Source of the DNA: JADFMN01 sp964529975
GTDB taxonomy: Bacteria > Armatimonadota > Fimbriimonadia > Fimbriimonadales > Fimbriimonadaceae
Direction: 5' to 3'
DNA length: 9,781 bases
NCBI GenBank assembly: GCA_964529975.1
Contig: CAZGXW010000075.1
Location: 1 to 9,781, forward strand
Each line of letters starts with the position of its first letter. The stretch's first letter is position 1. The notes beneath the pieces were generated by a model. It saw nothing but the letters and a program-made list of their open reading frames with translations, was not told where the DNA came from and made no database searches. The position numbers and the translations under genes were made by a program. Below are positions 4,360 to 9,781 of the stretch, piece after piece.

Positions 4360-7300
4360 CGCTTCACCTCTGGGGCGGACGGAGCCGCGCCCTCCAAAGG
4401 ATCCTTGGCATGGCCGTTGGGTTCGGCGGGGAAGTCGCCTGTAGACCAGTCGAGCGGTCGCGCCTTCTTCTTGATCTTCTGTTCCAGGTCGTCGAACATG
4501 GTGTAGACGGTGGGTACGACGATGAGCGTGAGCAGGGTCGAGGTCGCAAGCCCGCCGATGACCGCGGTCGCAAGCGGGACATACAGTTCCGAACCGCTGC
4601 CGAGGCCGATCGCGAGCGGGAGCATGCCCATGATCGCGGCGAGAGTGGTCATGAGGATGGGTCGAAGGCGCGTGGGCCCTGCGGTGAGGATCGCCTCCTC
4701 GCGCTCCATGCCGCGGCTGCGCAGCAGGTTGGTGTAGTCGACGAGCAGGATTCCGTTCTTCACAACGATTCCGATGAGCATGAGCAGTCCGATAAAGGCG
4801 GTCAGTCCAAAGTCTCGGCCCGTGATGAAGAGCGCGAGCACGAGCCCGATCGCGCAGAGTGGCACCGACGTGAGCACGACGAGCGGATACACAAACGACT
4901 CGAACTGCGACGCGAGCAGCATGTAGATGAGCAGCACCGCGAGGAGGACCGCCAGTCCGAGCCCAGCAAAGTCGCGCTGCCCCTCCAGTTGCCGGATGCT
5001 GATGCTCCAGTACGCGCCTTCGGGGAGTTGGACATTGGCGAGGGCCTTCTCCACGTCGGCCTGGACCTCGCTCTCGCTACGGTCCTCGAGGCTTCCTCCA
5101 ACGTTGATGTACCGTTGTCGGTTCTGCCTTTGGATCTGGTTCGGCCCGATGTCGAACCTGGGTGTGGCGACCTGTTCCAAGAGGATGACCGGTCCCGTCC
5201 GGCCGTCGGTGATGGGGAGTTTCTTGATGTCGTCGATGCTTTGCCGCAGGTGTTCGGGGACCTGCACATAGATCGGATACTGGAAGCCCTTCTCTTGGTA
5301 GTAGGTGGCGAGTTGTCCGTTCGTCGCGGCGGCGATGACGCGCGCGGCGTCGGTGAACGAGACGCCGAGGCTCTGCGCCTTCTGGCGGTCGATCTCCCAC
5401 CGCACTTCTGGGAGCGCGTCCTCGACGCCGAGGTTGACGTTAGTGAGGCCTGGGACGTCGGACATGGCCTGTTGGACGATGGTGGCGGCCTCGGTGAGGT
5501 CCTCGAGGCTTTGTCCGTAGACGTCGATCGAGAAGTTGGTCGTGCCTCCCATGAACCGGGAGATCATGTCCATCGTGGAGATCTGCACTTGTGCGCCTGG
5601 GACTCCTCCGATGCTTCGCTGGAGTCGGCGCATGACCTCTTTGGTGTCGGTCTTGCGGTCGGGTTTGAGGCGGATGGTGGCTCCGCCTTCTTGTGGGCTG
5701 CTTCCTCCGCCACCTCCACGGAAGCCGCCCGAGCCCGACGTCGCCAACACGGTGAGGACGTCGGGGTCTGCGACGAGGACCTGTTCGATCTTCTTCATCG
5801 CGGCGTCTGTGGTCTCGACGGGGGTTCCGATGGGGAATCGGACGCGCAAGTTGAGGTTTCCGCTGTCGGTCTCGGGGAACTGTTGTCTGCCGACCATCGG
5901 CCAGAGCAGGAGCGCAAGCCCGACGCACCCGACTCCGATGCCGAGCACGGCGGCGCGGTGGTGGATAGCCCACTTGAGGCCGCGGCGGTAAGAGTCGTCA
6001 AGGCCGTGGAGGAACACGCCGATACGGTCGAAGGCTCTTTGTGCGGGCGTAGTTTTTGCCCGGAGTTCGGGGTGCGCCTCTTCAACGGCGTCCTTTCGCG
6101 TGATGATCCGAGAGGCGAGCATGGGGACGACGGTGGTGGCGTCGAGGAGCGAGACGGCGAGCGAGAACACGACGACGAGCGCGAACTGCGAGAACACCTG
6201 GCCCGGCCGCCCCTGGATGAGGAAGAGCGGCAGGAACACGATCATGACGGTGAGCGTGGACGCGACGACGGCCGAGAGGATCTCTTGCGTTCCTGTGACG
6301 CTCGCTTGTGCCGGGCCGGAGCGGTTGCGCTCGATGTGCCGATAGATGTTCTCCATGACGACGATGGCGTCGTCGACGATGAGGCCTGTCGCGAGGGCAA
6401 GGCCGCTCAGGGAGATCGTGTTGATCGTGAACCCGGCGAAGTAGAAGAGCGCGAACGCCGAGATGATCGAGACCGGGATGGAGAGCGCGACCACGAACGT
6501 GCTTCGCAGGTTGCGAAGGAAGAACGTGATGAGCAGGATCGCAAGGACGGCGCCGATGATCGCCGTCTCCTTGAGGTCGAGAATCGACTTTTCAATGAAC
6601 CCGGCTTGGTCATAGGAGACTTCAAACTTGAGGTCGGGGTTGCGCTCCTCGATCTGCTTGACGACCTCCATCACCGCTTTGGCCGTCTCGACGGTGTTGG
6701 CAGCCCCCTGTTTGCTGATCGACATGCTGACGGCGGGCTCGCCGTTCAGCCGCGTGTAGACGCGGACGTCTTGGTGCGCGTCGCGGACGTCGGCGACTTC
6801 ACCGAGGGTGACGAGTTGGCCGTTGTAGTTTCCGACCGGGACGGCGCGCAGTTCGTCGAGGCTCTTGAAGTAGCCGATGCTGCGCAGGTTGTACTGGGTC
6901 TTTCCTTCGGTGATGACTCCGGCTGGCTGGCTGGTGTTCTCGGCGGAGATGCGCGCAGCGACGTCGGCGATGGCGAGGTTTCTGGCGCGGAGTTTGGCGG
7001 GGTCGACGTCGACCATGATGGCGCGGTCTTGTCCGCCGCTGACGTTGACCGAGGCGACGCCTCCAGCGCTCTCGATCTGCGGGCTGATCTCGTTGACGAG
7101 CCTGCTGCGTAGCGCGACGAGGTCGCCGTCTTGGGACGAGATCCCGAAGGTGAGGATCGGGAGTTGGTTTGGGTCGAACTTGAAGATGGAGACGGGCGAG
7201 ATGTTGGGGTCTCGCGGGAACCGCCCTTGCGCCCTTTGGGCGAGTTGCATGACTTCGATGGACGCTTGGTCGATGTCGACGCCTTGTTGGAACTGGACTC

Positions 7301-7574
7301 TGACGTTCGCGCTGCCCTGGGAACAGGTGGAGGAGACGAGATCGAGCCCTCGGACGGTGCTGACGGCCTGCTCGAGCGGGCGCGCGATCTGCGCCTCCAT
7401 CTCTTCGGGCGAGGTGTTTGGCCAACTGACGTTGATGCTGACCGTTGGGACTTCGATGCGCGGGAGGAGGTCGACCGGCAGACGGAGCATGCAGATGTAG
7501 CCGAGAACCACGAGCGCAAGGATGCGCATCGTGACGGCGACGGGCCGCGTGACCGAGAACTTGCCGATGTTCAT
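4356..7574 (-). CDS. RND-family multidrug/solute efflux pump, HAE1 type
   Basis: Inner-membrane proton-driven transporter, 1072 residues, the usual length for AcrB-like pumps and expected to work as a trimer with the adaptor and channel encoded on either side. TM1 is at about 12-30, followed by the first periplasmic loop (porter and docking domains, about 35-335). TM2-6 follow with the proton-relay pair Asp401-Asp402 in GLIVDDAIVVMEN; the second periplasmic loop is at about 565-865. TM8-12 follow, with Lys939 in GIVVKNGILLVDYTN completing the relay. A glycine-rich stretch at about 614-626 lies in the second loop. After TM12 (about 1025) there is a cytoplasmic tail of roughly 45 residues whose end overlaps a dispersed GC-rich element. 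The start MNIGKFSVTRP was chosen because it is the canonical RND N-terminus and overlaps the adaptor stop (ATGA). The frame stays open for 159 more codons upstream, but that extension is an arginine-rich shadow of the adaptor gene. HAE1 rather than metal (HME) type is inferred from the TM4 and TM10 motifs; the substrate is unknown. Confidence 0.97.
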   Translation of the reverse strand: MNIGKFSVTRPVAVTMRILALVVLGYICMLRLPVDLLPRIEVPTVSINVSWPNTSPEEMEAQIARPLEQAVSTVRGLDLVSSTCSQGSANVRVQFQQGVDIDQASIEVMQLAQRAQGRFPRDPNISPVSIFKFDPNQLPILTFGISSQDGDLVALRSRLVNEISPQIESAGGVASVNVSGGQDRAIMVDVDPAKLRARNLAIADVAARISAENTSQPAGVITEGKTQYNLRSIGYFKSLDELRAVPVGNYNGQLVTLGEVADVRDAHQDVRVYTRLNGEPAVSMSISKQGAANTVETAKAVMEVVKQIEERNPDLKFEVSYDQAGFIEKSILDLKETAIIGAVLAILLITFFLRNLRSTFVVALSIPVSIISAFALFYFAGFTINTISLSGLALATGLIVDDAIVVMENIYRHIERNRSGPAQASVTGTQEILSAVVASTLTVMIVFLPLFLIQGRPGQVFSQFALVVVFSLAVSLLDATTVVPMLASRIITRKDAVEEAHPELRAKTTPAQRAFDRIGVFLHGLDDSYRRGLKWAIHHRAAVLGIGVGCVGLALLLWPMVGRQQFPETDSGNLNLRVRFPIGTPVETTDAAMKKIEQVLVADPDVLTVLATSGSGGFRGGGGGSSPQEGGATIRLKPDRKTDTKEVMRRLQRSIGGVPGAQVQISTMDMISRFMGGTTNFSIDVYGQSLEDLTEAATIVQQAMSDVPGLTNVNLGVEDALPEVRWEIDRQKAQSLGVSFTDAARVIAAATNGQLATYYQEKGFQYPIYVQVPEHLRQSIDDIKKLPITDGRTGPVILLEQVATPRFDIGPNQIQRQNRQRYINVGGSLEDRSESEVQADVEKALANVQLPEGAYWSISIRQLEGQRDFAGLGLAVLLAVLLIYMLLASQFESFVYPLVVLTSVPLCAIGLVLALFITGRDFGLTAFIGLLMLIGIVVKNGILLVDYTNLLRSRGMEREEAILTAGPTRLRPILMTTLAAIMGMLPLAIGLGSGSELYVPLATAVIGGLATSTLLTLIVVPTVYTMFDDLEQKIKKKARPLDWSTGDFPAEPNGHAKDPLEGAAPSAPEVKR
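4373..4408. repeat. Inverted copy of the dispersed GC-rich element in the pump's 3' end
   Basis: GCCGCGCCCTCCAA (4384-4397) is the exact reverse complement of 2557-2570, with partial matches continuing on both sides and a four-base indel relative to the intergenic copy. It encodes part of the pump's terminal tail (around AKDPLEGAAPSA). It lies about 20 bases from the other element at 4308-4352, so both sides of the pump/channel junction carry repeat-like sequence. Confidence 0.4.
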
Positions 7575-9148
7575 CTCTTGTACTCTTCGGGCTTGGCGAA
7601 CTCGACGGTCATTCCAGTGCGCAAGGGCATGAAACTGAGCGTGACCACGCGTTCGCCCGGCTCGACTCCGCTGACGACCTCGACGAGAGTGCCGTCGGTC
7701 GCGCCGATCTCGACTGTGCGCTGTTCGGTCTTCATGTCTTGACCGACGACGACGAGCGTGTGCTTTCCGTCGGACTCGGTGAGCGCCTCCTTGGGGACCG
7801 TGACCTTTGCGTCGACCTTCCGCGTGGTGATCTTCACTCGCCCGAACATTCCAGGGAGCAGGCGTCGGTCCTTGTTCTCGATTTTGATCTGGATGCTGAA
7901 CTGGCGGCTTTGCGGGTCGGCGGCGAGATTGACGTGTTCGACGGTGCCTTGGACCGGCATGTCGATGCCGTCGACGCTCATTTGCACGCTCTGGCCCTTC
8001 TTGACCATCGAGGCAACTTCGATCGGCAGCGAGGATCGGAAGAACAGCCACTCGAGCGACTGAACAGTGAGGACGGCCTGGCCAGGGCTGGCGAGGGAGC
8101 CCATGTCTGCGGTGCGGGAAGTGACGACGCCGTTGATCGGCGATGAAAGGATCATGTTGTCGCGGTTGGACTTCGCGAGTTCGACCTGGGCACGTGCGGC
8201 ATCGACCGCTGCGGCGAGGGCCGCGATGTTCTCTTTGAACGCGGGGTTCTCGGCCTCGTTCGCACGTGCGACCTTGAGGGCGGACCTTGCGGTCACCGCT
8301 CGTGCCTCGGCGGCCTTTACGTCGGAACCTGCGGTCCTTTCGGCGATAGCGAGTTGGTTCTTGGCGACTTCGAGTTGCGAGTCTGCGGACGTCTTGGCTT
8401 GTTGCGCGGCGGCGAGTTGCGACTCGGCGACGGCGACGTTGCCCTTCTGGACGTCGACGGCGGTTCTGGCGTCATCGACCTCTTGGGCAGCGATGTAGCC
8501 TTGTCGGTACAGGTCTTCCGTCCGCGCGAGTTTTGTTTCTGCGTTCTTGAGGCTCGCTTGTTCGCGCTTGAGCACGGCCTGGGCGTTGCCGACTTGTGAG
8601 GACGCACCGCGCACCTTCGCCTCCGCGTCGCTGACTCCTGCTCGGGCCGATGCGATGGAGGACTCCCCGTTCCTCTTGATGCGTTCGAGTTCGGCCTCCG
8701 CGCTATCGACGTTCGCCTCTTCTTGCTCGACCCTGCTGGAAACGGCGACGCTGTTGGGGTCTTGTCTGAGGCGCGCCTCGGCCAGTCGCGAACGCGCCTG
8801 CGCGAGGTTGGCTTCGGCCTGGACGACCTGGGCTGCTGCCTCGGCGGGGTCGATCCGTACGAGGACTTGGCCCGCGCTGACGCTGTCACCCTCACGGACC
8901 TCGATGAAGTCGATCCGGCCCGTGCTGCGCGGTGCGAGTTGGACGACGTTGGGGGACTCGAGTGAACCGACGGCCTCGATCGTGTCTTCAATCGTAGCGG
9001 GCCTCGCAGTCGCAGCCTCGACGACGGGCGTCCTTCGGCCTCGCGCTCCGCCCTGGTCTTCACCTTCGCTGGCGTTGGCCTTGATGCGCCATCCGACCAG
9101 CGCCAGGACCACGATACCGACGACGAGAAACACCGCCCAAGCCTTCAT
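7571..9148 (-). CDS. RND membrane-fusion (periplasmic adaptor) protein with very long coiled coil
   Basis: Adaptor that bridges the inner-membrane pump and the outer-membrane channel across the periplasm. The 525 residues begin with a membrane anchor (4-20), without lipobox. The first lipoyl half (about 68-101, STGRIDFIEVREGDSVSAGQ) comes next, then an Ala/Glu/Gln/Lys-rich coiled-coil hairpin (about 103-331). The second lipoyl half (334-366, SPINGVVTSRTADMGSLASPGQ), a beta-barrel and a membrane-proximal domain follow. The hairpin tip LYRQGYIAAQEVDDA (213-227) lies at the centre of the coil, as expected, but the coil is about 230 residues, far longer than in AcrA (397 residues in total). The channel-docking RLS motif is R209-L213-A220, with Ala for Ser. 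First gene of the operon; its TGA overlaps the pump ATG. The ATG at 9148 was preferred; a TTG six bases upstream (9154) would add two residues. A G-run at 9168-9173 is the only Shine-Dalgarno-like sequence and lies rather far upstream. No clear promoter is visible in 9149-9251, so transcription may begin upstream of the kinase gene. Confidence 0.95.
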   Translation of the reverse strand: MKAWAVFLVVGIVVLALVGWRIKANASEGEDQGGARGRRTPVVEAATARPATIEDTIEAVGSLESPNVVQLAPRSTGRIDFIEVREGDSVSAGQVLVRIDPAEAAAQVVQAEANLAQARSRLAEARLRQDPNSVAVSSRVEQEEANVDSAEAELERIKRNGESSIASARAGVSDAEAKVRGASSQVGNAQAVLKREQASLKNAETKLARTEDLYRQGYIAAQEVDDARTAVDVQKGNVAVAESQLAAAQQAKTSADSQLEVAKNQLAIAERTAGSDVKAAEARAVTARSALKVARANEAENPAFKENIAALAAAVDAARAQVELAKSNRDNMILSSPINGVVTSRTADMGSLASPGQAVLTVQSLEWLFFRSSLPIEVASMVKKGQSVQMSVDGIDMPVQGTVEHVNLAADPQSRQFSIQIKIENKDRRLLPGMFGRVKITTRKVDAKVTVPKEALTESDGKHTLVVVGQDMKTEQRTVEIGATDGTLVEVVSGVEPGERVVTLSFMPLRTGMTVEFAKPEEYKR

Positions 9149-9251
9149 TGCCAATGCCCAACGACCGCGCCCCCCTTTAGCACAACGCCCGTTCTAACTA
9201 AGATATCACTTTGGGCCGATGCGTGACCGGACCCGCAGGTTCAAATGGAGG

Positions 9252-9781
9252 TTAACCTTGGCTGATCTCCAGCAGTTCTTTCATGGTTCCGCTCAGGTCG
9301 GCGGTTGTTCCCTTGACCCCGAACCCATCGTGGAGCCGGAGATAGAGAGAGTAGAGCCGGTTGTAAACCTTTGAGGATTCGGGGTCTGGGACAAAGACGC
9401 GGTTCGATTCCCGGGTCATCGCCTGGATCGCGGTGAGGACGTCCGGGTGCGCGGCTCCGGCCACCGATCCCGCGATCGCAGAACCGAGCGCGCACGTCTG
9501 CGCCGAGCGTGCCGTCTTCATCGGCGTTCGGCAGACGTCGGCGTAGATCTGCATCGTCAGCGGGGACTTCTCGGCGATGCCACCGCAAACGACGATCTCG
9601 TTGATCTCCACGCCAAAGGCGCGAATCTGCTCGATGATGCGCCGCGCGCCGAAGGCGGTCGCCTCGATCATGGCGCGGTAGACCTCTGCCGGGGTCGTGG
9701 CAAGCGTTTGACCGACGATGAGGCCCGTGAGGCGCGGATCGACGAGCACGGTGCGGTTGCCGTTGTTCCAGTCGAGCGCGA
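9252..9781 (-). CDS. araB: L-ribulokinase, C-terminal part (start beyond window edge)
   Basis: FGGY-family sugar kinase that phosphorylates L-ribulose to L-ribulose 5-phosphate in L-arabinose catabolism, in the cytoplasm. The frame is open to the right edge, and only about 176 C-terminal residues are visible. LDWNNGNRT followed by VDPRLTGLIVG matches the DWFNGNR...VDQRLKG region of E. coli AraB and separates it from xylulokinases and glycerol kinases. The ATP-binding FGGY C-terminal lobe follows: EATAFGARRIIEQIRAFG, then the second family signature VVCGGIAEKSPLTMQIYADV and the QTCALGSAIAGSVAGA stretch. The frame ends at TAA, 9254-9252. The following intergenic stretch (9155-9251) contains only a weak, bulged GGGTCCGG/CGGCCC stem. 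The gene is unrelated in function to the efflux operon; it is about 100 bases upstream on the same strand, so read-through is possible. Confidence 0.94.
   Translation of the reverse strand, partial: ALDWNNGNRTVLVDPRLTGLIVGQTLATTPAEVYRAMIEATAFGARRIIEQIRAFGVEINEIVVCGGIAEKSPLTMQIYADVCRTPMKTARSAQTCALGSAIAGSVAGAAHPDVLTAIQAMTRESNRVFVPDPESSKVYNRLYSLYLRLHDGFGVKGTTADLSGTMKELLEISQG

Noticed and set aside
4251..7112. Plus-strand open frame of 953 codons opposite the pump gene
   Set aside because: It is antisense to a clear RND gene, is extremely rich in Asp, Glu, Arg and Gly, and has no recognisable domain. Long antisense frames are expected opposite high-GC codon usage.
7575..8051. 159-codon upstream extension of the pump frame
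   Set aside because: It overlaps the adaptor gene in another frame, is arginine-rich, and the canonical RND N-terminus starts at 7574 with an ATGA overlap.
9149..9251. Promoter or terminator between araB and the adaptor gene
   Set aside because: A TTGAAC hexamer and AT-rich patch are not correctly spaced, and the only stem is short and bulged, so neither can be supported.

Overview
This window is high-GC bacterial DNA from a diderm (Gram-negative-type) organism, because it encodes a complete tripartite RND efflux system that needs an outer membrane. All convincing genes are on the minus strand. I cannot assign a genus from sequence alone. The GC-rich codon use and the dispersed palindromic repeats between genes would fit a free-living planctomycete-, armatimonadete- or acidobacterium-like lineage, but that is only an impression.

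Layout, read in the direction of transcription (right to left). From 9781 to 9252 is the C-terminal part of an L-ribulokinase (araB), cut by the window edge. After about 100 bases comes a three-gene efflux operon: a periplasmic membrane-fusion (adaptor) protein (9148-7571), an inner-membrane HAE1-type RND pump (7574-4356) and a TolC-like outer-membrane channel (4359-2971). Both junctions are ATGA stop/start overlaps, so the genes are probably translationally coupled. A perfect inverted repeat at 2940-2966, just after the channel stop codon, probably ends the transcript. Between 2970 and 2053 there is no credible gene. This stretch is packed with repeats: three copies of a 47-48 bp palindromic unit, a 10-bp tandem array, a REP-like element, several hairpins and a degenerate tRNA-like segment. 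Next come a small divergent GIY-YIG-like protein (2052-1756) and a three-helix membrane protein of unknown function (1727-1194), then NADP-dependent isocitrate dehydrogenase (icd, from 1118 leftward), which is cut by the left edge.

In the efflux system the pump uses proton import (Asp-Asp in TM4, Lys in TM10) to drive substrate out through the adaptor and the channel; the substrate cannot be read from the sequence. The adaptor is unusual: its coiled-coil hairpin spans about 230 residues, several times that of AcrA, and the tip 'RLS' motif reads R-L-A. Copies of dispersed elements have also entered coding DNA at the pump/channel junction. One supplies the first residues of the channel's signal peptide and would form a stem just after its start codon. 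The second candidate oddity is a foldable spacer between a strong Shine-Dalgarno sequence and the start codon of the membrane-protein gene. I see no phage, transposase, CRISPR array or other large undescribed system.
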